Assembly (NCBI GenBank): GCA_949289295.1 | Contig: CASENM010000027.1 | Coordinates: 62,001-126,000 of the forward strand | Length of the DNA: 64,000 nt | Direction: 5' to 3' | Source of the DNA: an uncultured Bacteroides sp. | Lineage (GTDB): Bacteria > Bacteroidota > Bacteroidia > Bacteroidales > Bacteroidaceae | In this document: positions 8,792 through 18,158 of the stretch, piece by piece | Numbering within the stretch: position 1 is the first letter of the stretch | Layout: each line of letters starts with the position of its first letter | The notes under the pieces: model-generated | What the model saw: the letters and a program-made list of their open reading frames with translations, nothing else | Databases searched by the model: none | What the model was told of the DNA's origin: nothing | Program-made: the position numbers and the translations under genes

Positions 8792-8840
8792 CCTGCCCTG
8801 CGAAGCGATTCGTGGGGCAGGAGCGCGTCGGGAGAGACGC
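8792..8840 (+). promoter_or_regulatory. tandem strong hairpins in the lut 5' region
   Basis: Bases 8792-8821 fold into an uninterrupted 13-pair stem (CCTGCCC...GGGCAGG, two G-T pairs) closed by a GCGA loop, a GNRA tetraloop. A second hairpin follows with arms GCGTC (8825-8829) and GACGC (8836-8840). There is no T-tract directly after the first, so it does not look like a simple terminator. It could be a structured leader, a small RNA or a dispersed palindrome. Confidence 0.5.
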
Positions 8841-8922
8841 ACGTGGGTTTTGCGCAGAAAACAAGTTCTGCCGCCGGAAATTCTTTATTGATAAAAATAT
8901 TTTCATTTTCGGGAAATAGGTG

Positions 8923-8930
8923 TAATTTTG
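8923..8930 (+). promoter_or_regulatory. proximal promoter -7 element of lutABC
   Basis: TAATTTTG fits the Bacteroidetes TAnnTTTG box and lies 28 bases before the lutA ATG; the -33 region is T-rich (TTTTCATTTTC) without a perfect TTTG. Confidence 0.45.
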
Positions 8931-8957
8931 TTCGAGAAACCAATAACTTGATTGACA

Positions 8958-9698
8958 ATGAAAGTAGGATTGTTTATCCCGTGTTACATCAATGCCGTGT
9001 ATCCGCAGGTAGGAGTGGCTTCCTACAAGCTTCTGAAGAGTCTGGGGGTGGATGTGGACTATCCGCTGGACCAGACCTGTTGCGGACAGCCTATGGCGAA
9101 TGCGGGGTTTGAGACTGAGGCCACCGGTCTGGCAAAGCGTTTTGACCGTCTTTTCGAGCAATATGACTATGTGGTGGGGCCTTCGGCCAGTTGTGTAGTG
9201 TTTGTGCGCGACCATTACGGAAATCTGCTGGCAAAAGAAAGCCACCGTTGCGCCACGGAAGAGAAGATCTATGATATCTGTGAGTTCATCCACGATGTGG
9301 TGAAGCCGTCCTCGCTTCGCGCTTCGTTCCCTCACAAGGTCAGTATCCAGAACAGTTGTCATGGCGTGCGCCTGATGCATCTGTCGTCGCCCAGCGAACT
9401 GAATGTCCCTTATTACAACAAATTGCGTGACCTGCTTTCGCTGGTCGATGGAATTGAGGTGGTGGAACCGGAACGGCCGGACGAATGCTGCGGGTTCGGC
9501 GGCATGTTTGCCGTGGAAGAACACGCCGTGTCGGGACAGATGGGACGCGACAAGGTGCAGCGCCACATTGATACGGGAGCGGAATACATCGTGGGGGCCG
9601 ACAGCTCCTGTCTGATGCATCAGAACGGCATCATCAGCCGTGATAATCTCCCGATAAAGACAATCCATATCGTTGAAATATTAGCTTCAGGCCTATGA
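8958..9698 (+). CDS. lutA: lactate utilization protein A, Fe-S oxidoreductase subunit
   Basis: A 246-residue protein with two CCG domains of the LutA/YkgE/GlpC type: QTCCGQPMANAG near residue 40 and DECCGFGGMF near residue 175, each with upstream cysteines (CYIN, SCHG). With LutB and LutC it forms the iron-sulfur complex that oxidises L-lactate to pyruvate. The ATG at 8958 was chosen; an in-frame TTG six bases earlier is unnecessary. lutB begins inside its stop codon region (9695), so translation is probably coupled. Confidence 0.92.
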   Translation: MKVGLFIPCYINAVYPQVGVASYKLLKSLGVDVDYPLDQTCCGQPMANAGFETEATGLAKRFDRLFEQYDYVVGPSASCVVFVRDHYGNLLAKESHRCATEEKIYDICEFIHDVVKPSSLRASFPHKVSIQNSCHGVRLMHLSSPSELNVPYYNKLRDLLSLVDGIEVVEPERPDECCGFGGMFAVEEHAVSGQMGRDKVQRHIDTGAEYIVGADSSCLMHQNGIISRDNLPIKTIHIVEILASGL

Positions 9699-11062
9699 GT
9701 ACGAAACATTCCAATAATGCCGGGAAATTCCTTCAGGACAAGGAAATGGTGAAATGGCACGACCAGACCTTGTGGATGGTGCGCGCCAAGCGTGACAATA
9801 TGAGCCGCCAGCTTCCCGAATGGGAGCGTCTGCGGGACATGGCGAGTGCCATCAAGATGTACAGCAACAGCCATCTGGACCTGTTGCTTCAGGAGTTTGA
9901 AAAAAACGCGCTGGCTAACGGCGCGCAGGTATATTGGGCGAAAGATGCGGACGAGTATTGCTCGATTGTCTACAATATCCTGCACGCCCACGGTGTGAAG
10001 CATTTCATCAAGAGCAAATCCATGCTGGCGGAAGAGTGCGGACTGAACGAGTTTCTGGAAGAGAAAGGCGTGGAGGTGGTGGAAAGCGACTTGGGCGAGC
10101 GTATTCTCCAGCTGATGCACAAGAGGCCGAGCCATATCGTGATGCCGGCCATCCATATCAAGAAAGAAGAGATCGGTGAACTGTTCGTGAAGGAAATGGG
10201 CACGGAACCGGGCAACAACGACCAGACGTATCTGACGCATGCCGCACGCAAGAACCTGCGCCGGAAATTCATCGAGGCCGAGGCGGCGATGACGGGAGCC
10301 AACTTTGCGGTAGCTTCTACGGGCGAGTGTGTGGTCTGCACCAACGAAGGGAACGCCGATATGGGAACGTCCCAGCCTAAGCTTCAGATTACGGCTTTCG
10401 GTATGGAAAAGATTGTGCCCGACCGTGAGTCGCTGGGAGTGTTCACCCGTCTGCTGGCCCGTTCGGGTACGGGGCAGCCTGTCACCACCTATACTTCGCA
10501 CTACCGCAAGCCCCGTCATGGAGGCGAGCTGCACATCATCATCGTGGACAACGGGCGGAGCAAGATTCTGGCCGACAAGGAGCACGTGAAGACCTTGAAC
10601 TGTCTGCGGTGCGGTGCCTGCATGAACACGTGTCCGGTATATCGCCGGAGCGGAGGCTATTCATACACGTATTTCATTCCGGGACCGATCGGCATCAATC
10701 TGGGTATGCTGAAGGCTCCGCTGCATTATTTCGACAATGTGTCGGCCTGTTCTTTGTGTTATTCCTGTCAGAATGTATGTCCGGCCAAGGTGGACCTTGC
10801 CGACCAGATTTACCGCTGGCGCCAGAAACTGGATGGCCTGAGCGTGGCCAGCTCGTCGAAAAAGCTCATGTCGGGCGGCATGAAAACATTGATGGAACAC
10901 CCCCACTTGTTCAATCTTGCGTTGCGTAACGCGCCTGTCGTGAACGGAATGCCGAAATGGCTTGTCTACAGCAGCCTGAACGACTGGGGCAAGGATCACG
11001 ACATGCCTCAGTTTGCCAAGGAAAGCTTCAACGAAATGTGGAAAAAGAACAAAGTAAAATGA
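9695..11062 (+). CDS. lutB: lactate utilization protein B, LUD domain and 2x[4Fe-4S]
   Basis: The 455-residue protein has an N-terminal LUD domain (about residues 65-290), then two ferredoxin-type cluster motifs, CLRCGACMNTCPVYR (near 305) and CSLCYSCQNVCPAKVD (near 355), and a C-terminal helical domain. Length and order match LutB/YkgF. It overlaps lutA by four bases and is followed by lutC after seven bases. It should pass electrons from lactate oxidation within the LutABC complex in the cytoplasm. Confidence 0.93.
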   Translation: MSTKHSNNAGKFLQDKEMVKWHDQTLWMVRAKRDNMSRQLPEWERLRDMASAIKMYSNSHLDLLLQEFEKNALANGAQVYWAKDADEYCSIVYNILHAHGVKHFIKSKSMLAEECGLNEFLEEKGVEVVESDLGERILQLMHKRPSHIVMPAIHIKKEEIGELFVKEMGTEPGNNDQTYLTHAARKNLRRKFIEAEAAMTGANFAVASTGECVVCTNEGNADMGTSQPKLQITAFGMEKIVPDRESLGVFTRLLARSGTGQPVTTYTSHYRKPRHGGELHIIIVDNGRSKILADKEHVKTLNCLRCGACMNTCPVYRRSGGYSYTYFIPGPIGINLGMLKAPLHYFDNVSACSLCYSCQNVCPAKVDLADQIYRWRQKLDGLSVASSSKKLMSGGMKTLMEHPHLFNLALRNAPVVNGMPKWLVYSSLNDWGKDHDMPQFAKESFNEMWKKNKVK

Positions 11063-11069
11063 ACAGTTT

Positions 11070-11684
11070 ATGAGCAGCAGAGAAGATATATTGCAGAGCA
11101 TCCGCCGGAACACGCAGATCCGTTACGAGAAACCGGACCTGGCGGAACTTGAGAAGGAAGCCATCACTTATCCCGACAAAATCGGGCAGTTTTGTGAGAT
11201 TATGGTGCAGATGGGCGGACGTGCCATTGTGGCGGAAGCCGGAGATGACGTGAATGCGCTTATCCGCAAGCAATATCCCGGGGCCAGGCGGATTGCTTCA
11301 AGCCTGAACACCATCACATGTCTGGGCAAGGAGCAGAAGCTGACTTGCGCCACCTTCCATCCCGACGATGTGGAGAAGTCGGGCGATCTGGACGGAACGG
11401 ACCTGGCCATCGTGTCCGGAAAAGTCGGGGTCTGCGAGAACGGTGCCGTATGGGTGGAGCAGGACGTAGAGCAGCGTGCGGTCTATTTCATTTCCGAAGC
11501 GCTGGTGTTGGTGCTCGACCGCAAGAATCTGGTGAACAACATGCACGAAGCCTACAAGCGCATAGATACCGGCAGCTACGGTTACGGAGTTTTCATTTCC
11601 GGTCCTTCCAAGACGGCCGACATCGAGCAGGCGCTGGTGATGGGTGCGCACGGAGCACGTGATGTCACGGTGTTGCTGGTGTGA
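11070..11684 (+). CDS. lutC: lactate utilization protein C, LUD domain
   Basis: This 204-residue protein is a single LUD domain of the LutC/YkgG type, with the conserved C-terminal pattern PSKTADIEQALVMGAHGARDVTVLLV. It is the third gene of lutABC and completes the lactate oxidation complex. The operon ends about 20 bases later at a strong hairpin. No lactate permease gene is visible next to it. Confidence 0.9.
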   Translation: MSSREDILQSIRRNTQIRYEKPDLAELEKEAITYPDKIGQFCEIMVQMGGRAIVAEAGDDVNALIRKQYPGARRIASSLNTITCLGKEQKLTCATFHPDDVEKSGDLDGTDLAIVSGKVGVCENGAVWVEQDVEQRAVYFISEALVLVLDRKNLVNNMHEAYKRIDTGSYGYGVFISGPSKTADIEQALVMGAHGARDVTVLLV

Positions 11685-11705
11685 GCCGGCTTGCTGTCTT
11701 TTTTT

Positions 11706-11764
11706 GAACGCGGCGGCACGGAAGCGCGGATCGGTATGTTCTGCGATTTTGTGCCGTCGCGTTC
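11706..11764 (+). terminator. terminator after lutC
   Basis: Arms GAACGCGGCGGCAC (11706-11719) and GTGCCGTCGCGTTC (11751-11764) form a 14-base stem with a single G-T pair, followed by TGTCTTTT. It separates the lut operon from the CRISPR leader. Confidence 0.75.
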
Positions 11765-11805
11765 TGTCTTTTATGCTGGTGCGTTTCCGGATTGCACCGA
11801 AAATC

Positions 11806-12238
11806 ATTTGCGAACATTTCTGTTTGTGTCATTCCGTTGATAATGAGCGGAATGTGTGTTTCAGGCCTTTCCTGGTGTCCGGCAAAAAGTTCGCAAATGC
11901 GGCAAAGGAAAGGTTTCCTGAAATCATTTGCGAAGAAATGCCTGTCCGGCGGGCAGGTCTCCCGTTGTATTTCTCTTGTATCCAGCATGTTACAGAACCG
12001 GTCCTCGCTCCTTTTTCGCAAATGTCTTGAATTATTTAGACAGGATTGGGTTTTGCGAAAGTTCAATATGCTGATTGATAGGTCGTTGCTTTGAAAAAGT
12101 GCCCGAATTATTTGGAATGTCGCCTGAAAATGGTTACATTTGCGAAGATAATTCCCCGAAAGACTAATTCTTTAGTTCATAGGGAGTTCGTCACAGGGGC
12201 GTTTTGCATGAAAAATGCAAATCGTTCATTGGTAGACT
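11806..12238 (+). repeat. CRISPR leader, copy 1 (433-base direct repeat)
   Basis: These 433 bases run up to the first repeat of array 1 and are near-identical, with no length difference, to 16288-16720 before array 2. Differences are scattered substitutions, densest around 11840-11865. The copy contains six TTTGCGAA/TTCGCAAA motifs at 11807, 11890, 11927, 12015, 12052 and 12139, and a 7-base dyad TTTGCAT/ATGCAAA at 12203-12221 close to the first repeat. Short ORFs across it are not conserved as protein. Confidence 0.9.
12111..12142 (+). promoter_or_regulatory. array 1 promoter in the leader
   Basis: TTTG (12111-12114), a 20-base spacer and TACATTTG (12135-12142) make a good Bacteroidetes promoter, placing the start of the precursor crRNA about 90 bases before the first repeat. 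The -7 box overlaps the last TTTGCGAA motif. The same promoter is kept in leader 2. Confidence 0.65.
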
Positions 12239-13525
12239 GTTACATTTCATTCCAGTAGAACAAGGATTAAGACAACCAAATCTTCATTTTTACTTTAGCT
12301 TCATCAAGTTACATTTCATTCCAGTAGAACAAGGATTAAGACTTCTACGGTACGGGCCTTCAAGCGTTCTGCATGTGTTACATTTCATTCCAGTAGAACA
12401 AGGATTAAGACATTAGTAGCCTCAGAAACAATCACCTGCTCCATTACCGTTACATTTCATTCCAGTAGAACAAGGATTAAGACGCTGTCGATTTCCGACA
12501 AACTTTTTTGTTCTGCAGTTACATTTCATTCCAGTAGAACAAGGATTAAGACACCAATACCGGATTTTTCATATCCTTTGGCAGGTGTTACATTTCATTC
12601 CAGTAGAACAAGGATTAAGACGCTGAGTACTAAAATCAGCATCAAAGAAAAAGAGTTACATTTCATTCCAGTAGAACAAGGATTAAGACTAACGGGGTAT
12701 ATTCATTTTTCCCCGTCTTCTTCCAGTTACATTTCATTCCAGTAGAACAAGGATTAAGACGATTGGTCGAATGTAACACGATAGCGGATGTTATCGTTAC
12801 ATTTCATTCCAGTAGAACAAGGATTAAGACACCATTATGGGCATGATTTATCCGATAGGAATCCAGGTTACATTTCATTCCAGTAGAACAAGGATTAAGA
12901 CATGTGAAATAGAATTAATTACTTGTTTGTAAAGTTACATTTCATTCCAGTAGAACAAGGATTAAGACAACTACCTCAAAGGATGTGCCGCGCCTTGTTG
13001 GCGTTACATTTCATTCCAGTAGAACAAGGATTAAGACGACAGATTCCGAGGCTTCTTACGAGCAGTTTCAGTTACATTTCATTCCAGTAGAACAAGGATT
13101 AAGACAGCATAGCGTTTTTCTGATACACGACCGTATCTTCTTGTTACATTTCATTCCAGTAGAACAAGGATTAAGACAAGCTGCAAGAACTGAACCCATT
13201 GGCATAGATAGTTACATTTCATTCCAGTAGAACAAGGATTAAGACAAGTAAAGCCACAACGCCCACGCTGTTTGTAGTTAGTGTTACATTTCATTCCAGT
13301 AGAACAAGGATTAAGACACACCACACATTCCAGCTTCACTCATTGCTGAAAAGTTACATTTCATTCCAGTAGAACAAGGATTAAGACAAATATGATAGAA
13401 AAATTCTTCTGCAGGTCTCTTGTGTTACATTTCATTCCAGTAGAACAAGGATTAAGACAGTCTTAGTTACCACCAAAGTATCGGTCTTTGGTTACATTTC
13501 ATTCCAGTAGAACAAGGGTTAAGTG
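12239..13525 (+). CRISPR. CRISPR array 1: 19 repeats, 18 spacers
   Basis: The repeat is 35 bases, starting GTTACATTTC and ending GGATTAAGAC, with no strong internal hairpin; repeats start at 12239, 12308, 12377, 12449, 12518 and so on to 13491. Spacers are 32-37 bases and all different. The last repeat (13491-13525) is decayed at its 3' end (GGGTTAAGTG), which marks the old end, so the leader is upstream and transcription is on plus. The crRNA 5' handle would be ATTAAGAC if processing leaves the usual eight bases. The array belongs with the adjacent RT-Cas1/Cas2 and the Cmr genes. Confidence 0.98.
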
Positions 13526-13581
13526 AACAAACCATTAGGGTCAAAAGACTTCAATGGCAGTTGGCAGATTGCCAGGATGAA

Positions 13582-13641
13582 AAACGCTTCGGCATTTAGG
13601 ACAAAACGCCGAAGCGTTTTAATCAAAACGTCGAAACGTTT
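13582..13641. repeat. triple-palindrome element, copy 1
   Basis: Three 16-base palindromes, AAACGCTTCGGCATTT, AAACGCCGAAGCGTTT and AAACGTCGAAACGTTT, are separated by two 6-base linkers, giving an exact 22-base period. The third unit keeps pairing by a double change (T-A for C-G). It lies between array 1 and RT-cas1. Copies with the same spacing occur at 38678 and 49024. Confidence 0.8.
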
Positions 13642-13719
13642 TTCCAAAAGGACTGTTCCTTTCGGACGTTTACGTTTTCATTTCATCAGCACAAGAATCA
13701 ACTTTAAATTCTAAGAAAT

Positions 13720-15987
13720 ATGAATGCGCAGTCCCTTTATGCCATGCTATGTCGTGAAGACACACTGTATGAGGCATGGAAAACGGTGAAAGGAAAGAAT
13801 GCGTCCGGAGGTATCGACGGAGTGACACTTTCTTATTTTGAGGACAATCTGGCAAGCTTCTTGTCGGAGTTGTCGGGTGAATTGTGTGCCGGGACGTGGT
13901 CGCCCGAGCCTTATCTGAGCATTGAGATTCCCAAGAAAAAGAATGAAAAACGCAGACTGGGACTGTTGTCCGTGAAGGACAAGATTGTGCAGTGCGCCAT
14001 CAAGCAGTTGGTGGAACCGGTGTTTGAGAATCTTTTTGTGGACAACAGTTATGGGTATCGCCCCAACAAAGGGCACACCAAGGCCGTAAGGCGTGCGCAG
14101 AGCGAGTGCATGAAAAAGAAGAACCGTTGGGCGTTACGTCTTGACATCGACAATTATTTCGACTCCATCAACCATCATCTGTTGGGTGCAAGGCTCCATG
14201 CGCTGATTCCCGACGAGGAGATTGTGAGGCTGATCATGCTTTGTGTGCAGATGGGAGTGGTCAACAAACGGTTGAAATGGAGCGATTCGCAGGAAGGAGT
14301 GCCGCAGGGGGCTATATTGTCCCCTCTTCTGTCGAATTTCTATCTCCATCCCTTTGATCAGTTTGTGCTGACTCTATGCCGTTCCTACGTGCGGTATGCC
14401 GATGATTTTTGCCTGATGTGCGAGACACATGAGCAAGCCACATTTTTGCTGAACCAACTTTCTGTCTATCTGCAGACCCATTTGGGACTGAAGTTGAATC
14501 CTCCCGTAGTGGTAGAGCTCCGGAAAGGATTCGAGTTTTTGGGCATCACAGTTTCAAAGGAAGGGCTGCATATATCCCGGAAAAAAGAAGCAGAGCTGAA
14601 AGAGCGGATAGAAATGTTGGCGGTTACACCTAAAGGAATGTCTCCGGAAAGTCTCCGTTCGTGGAACGGAATCAAGAACTATTATGCCGCCCTGTTGCCT
14701 CAACCGGTTCTCCGCACGTTCGATGACTGGCTTTACGACAGGATGAAACGTCTGGTCAGCGAGTCATACAAACAGATTGCGAACAGAGCCGTACTGAAAC
14801 GGATGATGTCGGAAATCAATTATCTTTCCAACGAATATCAGCTGCACAAGAAGCGGGTGCTTCAGGATTATGTGGACGTATATGACTTGCATAAAGGAAT
14901 GGAAAAAGAGCGGAAAGCTCAGGAGCAGAACAAGAAAATCATAGAGCGCCGGAAAGCGGAATACCGGAAACGGGAAGGTGAAGGGAATGAACTTCTGGTC
15001 AATACGCACGGTTGTTTTATCGGCCTGTCGGGTGGTGGAGTCACGGTGAAACAGCAGGGGAAGGTTGTCAGCCGCCGTCCTGTCGGCACACTCTCTCATA
15101 TCACAATATGCGGTAAGGGAGTCGGAATCTCTTCCAACTTGATAGATTATTGTATGGCCAACCGTATAGCCATTGATTTTTTCAACTCATCGGACGTGCA
15201 TACAGGTTCAGTATTGTCGAACAAATACATGGAAAGTACTTTGTGGAACAAACAGGCACAGTGCGGTATGGAAAAGCGTCTGCAGCTGGCCTCTTCGATT
15301 ATAGAGGCTAAATTGAGAAATCAGTTCAGTCTGTTGAAGTACTTCCATAAATATCACAAGCGGTGTTATGCGGGACTTAAAAGCAAATATGACGATATTT
15401 CCCAGTTCAATCTCCAGTTCAAGGATTTTCTTCGTACGGCGGAAATGGAAGAAAAAGATTTTATGACCTTGCTGGTGGGATATGAGGCACAAGGAGCTGT
15501 GAAATACTGGGCATACATCCGCGAGTTGCTGACTGACGACGAGGTAGGATTTGAAAAACGGGTGCGCAAGGGGGCCGTTGATCTGGTGAACTGTATGCTC
15601 AATTATGGATATGCCATTTTGTATGCCCGGGTCTGGCAGGCATTGTTGGCGGCCAAGCTCAATCCGTTTGACAGTATCATCCATGTGCGTCAGCCGGGCA
15701 AGCCCACGTTTGTATATGATGTGGTGGAGATGTTCCGTTCGCAGGTGGTGGACAGAGTTGTAATAACTTTGGTGCAGAAAGGAAGAACTTTGAGGATGGA
15801 GAAAGGGCTGTTGGATGACAACACCCGCAAGCAATTGGCCAAAAGTATTCTTGAACGTTTGAACCGCTACGAAAAATATCGGGGCGAAGAAATGACAATG
15901 AACCAGATAATACGCAAACAGGCCCGTGAGATAGCGGATATGATTGAGACCGGCAAGCATTATAAACCTTATATAGCGAGATGGTGA
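13720..15987 (+). CDS. cas1: reverse transcriptase-Cas1 fusion (spacer acquisition)
   Basis: The 755-residue protein has an RT domain related to group II intron RTs at residues 1 to about 330 (catalytic D142-I-D144 in LDIDNYFDS, and Y226-A-D-D229), a charged helical linker (about 360-430), and Cas1 from about 430 to the end, with E589 (GYEAQGA), H655 (IIHVRQPGKP) and D667/E670 (YDVVEMFR) as the metal ligands. RT-Cas1 proteins integrate spacers and can acquire them from RNA via cDNA. Unlike the Cas6-RT-Cas1 type, RT begins at residue 1. There is no Cas6 domain here; a separate Cas6-like gene lies at 19484. It overlaps cas2 and has no clear promoter of its own. Confidence 0.96.
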   Translation: MNAQSLYAMLCREDTLYEAWKTVKGKNASGGIDGVTLSYFEDNLASFLSELSGELCAGTWSPEPYLSIEIPKKKNEKRRLGLLSVKDKIVQCAIKQLVEPVFENLFVDNSYGYRPNKGHTKAVRRAQSECMKKKNRWALRLDIDNYFDSINHHLLGARLHALIPDEEIVRLIMLCVQMGVVNKRLKWSDSQEGVPQGAILSPLLSNFYLHPFDQFVLTLCRSYVRYADDFCLMCETHEQATFLLNQLSVYLQTHLGLKLNPPVVVELRKGFEFLGITVSKEGLHISRKKEAELKERIEMLAVTPKGMSPESLRSWNGIKNYYAALLPQPVLRTFDDWLYDRMKRLVSESYKQIANRAVLKRMMSEINYLSNEYQLHKKRVLQDYVDVYDLHKGMEKERKAQEQNKKIIERRKAEYRKREGEGNELLVNTHGCFIGLSGGGVTVKQQGKVVSRRPVGTLSHITICGKGVGISSNLIDYCMANRIAIDFFNSSDVHTGSVLSNKYMESTLWNKQAQCGMEKRLQLASSIIEAKLRNQFSLLKYFHKYHKRCYAGLKSKYDDISQFNLQFKDFLRTAEMEEKDFMTLLVGYEAQGAVKYWAYIRELLTDDEVGFEKRVRKGAVDLVNCMLNYGYAILYARVWQALLAAKLNPFDSIIHVRQPGKPTFVYDVVEMFRSQVVDRVVITLVQKGRTLRMEKGLLDDNTRKQLAKSILERLNRYEKYRGEEMTMNQIIRKQAREIADMIETGKHYKPYIARW

Positions 15988-16274
15988 TGAGGGCAAAGAA
16001 GAATTTTGTGGTAGTGGCTTATGATATATCCGACGACCGTCGCAGAAGCCGTGTGGTCAAGTTGTTGGAAAAAGTGGGCGTGCGTGTGAATTACAGTGTG
16101 TTTGAATGTATGTTGACGGATTCGCAATACGAGAAACTCCGTCGGGATATTGGGGGCGCGATAAACCGGAAAGAAGATTCTGTGGTCTATTATCCGATTT
16201 GTGTGGACTGCTATGCGAAAATCGTTTATCAGCCGGCTGTCAGGAGGATTTATGGGAGTGTGTCTGTAGTGTAA
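15987..16274 (+). CDS. cas2: CRISPR-associated endoribonuclease-like Cas2
   Basis: A 95-residue protein with the Cas2 ferredoxin fold pattern: FVVVAYDISDDRRRSRVVKLL, then VNYSVFECMLTDSQYEKL and a C-terminal strand. D in YDISDD is the conserved residue of the family. Cas2 is the structural core of the Cas1-Cas2 integrase. The ATG at 15987 overlaps the RT-cas1 stop by one base (TGATG); an ATG at 15981 is also in frame. Leader 2 begins 14 bases after its stop. Confidence 0.95.
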   Translation: MRAKKNFVVVAYDISDDRRRSRVVKLLEKVGVRVNYSVFECMLTDSQYEKLRRDIGGAINRKEDSVVYYPICVDCYAKIVYQPAVRRIYGSVSVV

Positions 16275-16287
16275 ACGCTATAAAACG

Positions 16288-16720
16288 ATTTGCGAACATT
16301 TTTGTTTGTGACATTCCGTTGATAATGAGAAAAATATGTATTTTCAGCCTTTCCTGGTGTCCGGCAAAAAGTTCGCAAATGCGACAAAGGAAAGGTTTCC
16401 TGAAATCATTTGCGAAGAAATGCCTGTCCGGCGGGCAGGTCTCCCGTTGTATTTCTCTTGTATCCAGCATGTTACAGAACCGGTTCTCGCTCCTTTTTCG
16501 CAAATGTCTTGAATTATTTAGACAGGATTAAGTTTTGCGAAAGCTCAATATGCTGATTGATAGGTCGTTGCTTTGAAAAAGTGCCCGGATTATTTGGAAT
16601 GTCACCTGAAAATGGTTACATTTGCGAAGATAATTCCCCGAAAGACTAATTCTTTAGTTCATAGGGAGTTCGTCACAGGGGCGTTTTGCACGAAAAATGT
16701 AAATCGTTCATTGGTAGACT
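16288..16720 (+). repeat. CRISPR leader, copy 2 (433-base direct repeat)
   Basis: This is the second copy of the leader at 11806-12238, aligned end to end without gaps. The 5' third differs at the most positions; the last 230 bases are almost unchanged. The six TTTGCGAA-type motifs are retained, while the dyad near the first repeat is weakened (TTTGCAC/ATGTAAA). Confidence 0.9.
16593..16624 (+). promoter_or_regulatory. array 2 promoter in the leader
   Basis: TTTG (16593-16596), 20 bases and TACATTTG (16617-16624) repeat the promoter of leader 1 exactly, so both arrays are probably transcribed. Confidence 0.65.
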
Positions 16721-18073
16721 GTTACATTTCATTCCAGTAGAACAAGGATTAAGACTAATGTTCACTTCGGGAGATACAGAAATTCCAATAGTTACATTTC
16801 ATTCCAGTAGAACAAGGATTAAGACACGATTTGCTACGATTATATGGTTCTAACTTAGCGTTACATTTCATTCCAGTAGAACAAGGATTAAGACAATGAA
16901 CTTTTGTACTAAATCCTAGGTCTGTAAAAAGTTACATTTCATTCCAGTAGAACAAGGATTAAGACCAACAACATCAGTGATAGATGTGTTATAGCCAGCA
17001 GTTACATTTCATTCCAGTAGAACAAGGATTAAGACATCTCCCTCAGCAAACATGTTAGAACCATCATTTGTTACATTTCATTCCAGTAGAACAAGGATTA
17101 AGACCTTTTGTTAATCCGTGTAAATCCGTCTAACATGTTACATTTCATTCCAGTAGAACAAGGATTAAGACGCCATAAGGCTTGCTTGGAATTCCTTCAG
17201 TTCGTGTTACATTTCATTCCAGTAGAACAAGGATTAAGACGCCTCGCCCTTGGCTATGGTAACGTTTTCCTTATGTTACATTTCATTCCAGTAGAACAAG
17301 GATTAAGACAATATTGCAATACCACTCTCCAGGGCGTAGATTCAAGTTACATTTCATTCCAGTAGAACAAGGATTAAGACAAATATGCGTAAATATAGAT
17401 ACACAGAATAATAGTTACATTTCATTCCAGTAGAACAAGGATTAAGACCCGCTACAAAGGCAATATTCATATTTTTCATATGTTACATTTCATTCCAGTA
17501 GAACAAGGATTAAGACGTCCCAAACAGGTTTACCATCCTTGATGACTTCAGTTACATTTCATTCCAGTAGAACAAGGATTAAGACGAAAGCTGTGGCCAA
17601 CAATAGTGCGCTTATAAACGTTACATTTCATTCCAGTAGAACAAGGATTAAGACAACCAGCGCGGTCAAAAATTTTTGTTTCCATATTTGTTACATTTCA
17701 TTCCAGTAGAACAAGGATTAAGACATTCTGAAGAATCTTTATAAACAGATTGAAATTGTTACATTTCATTCCAGTAGAACAAGGATTAAGACTCGTGTGA
17801 TGAGAGTTCATTCCGTTCAGTGTCATAGTTACATTTCATTCCAGTAGAACAAGGATTAAGACGCTTCATTGTTACCGCCGATGATGTTCATCTGTTGTTA
17901 CATTTCATTCCAGTAGAACAAGGATTAAGACTTTCAAACACCCACATATAACTAAACCGAGTTACATGTTACATTTCATTCCAGTAGAACAAGGATTAAG
18001 ACTTTCAAACACCCACATATAACTAAACCGAGTTACATGTTACATTTCATTCCAGTAGAACAAGGATTAAGAC
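16721..18073 (+). CRISPR. CRISPR array 2: 20 repeats, 19 spacers
   Basis: The array uses the same 35-base repeat as array 1, with starts at 16721, 16791, 16860, 16931 and so on to 18039, and spacers of 32-36 bases. The last two spacers (17932-17967 and 18003-18038) are identical 36-mers that end in GTTACAT, the first seven bases of the repeat. The final repeat is intact, unlike the decayed end of array 1. The shared repeat and leader mean that the same RT-Cas1/Cas2 should serve both arrays. Confidence 0.98.
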
Positions 18074-18158
18074 AAGGGAAGGCGGACATAATTGCTGTTC
18101 CATTTTATTGGTTTTTAGTGACCGGGGAAAGTTGGTAGCATAAAAACATTGGCTTTAA

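Noticed and set aside
11644-12030. ORFs in the leader regions (also 16106-16531)
   Set aside because: They cross the leader duplication and part of lutC or cas2 in other frames; the leader copies differ by substitutions with no sign of codon constraint.
12204-13339. Short ORFs across array 1 encoding repeats of LHFIPVEQGLRQ
   Set aside because: They are translations of the CRISPR repeat itself; the reading frame follows the 35-base unit by chance and the same happens in array 2 at 17108-17365.
13720-15987. Reverse transcriptase as a group II intron or diversity-generating retroelement
   Set aside because: The RT is fused to Cas1 and sits next to Cas2 and arrays; no maturase tail, ribozyme or template/variable repeat pair was seen.
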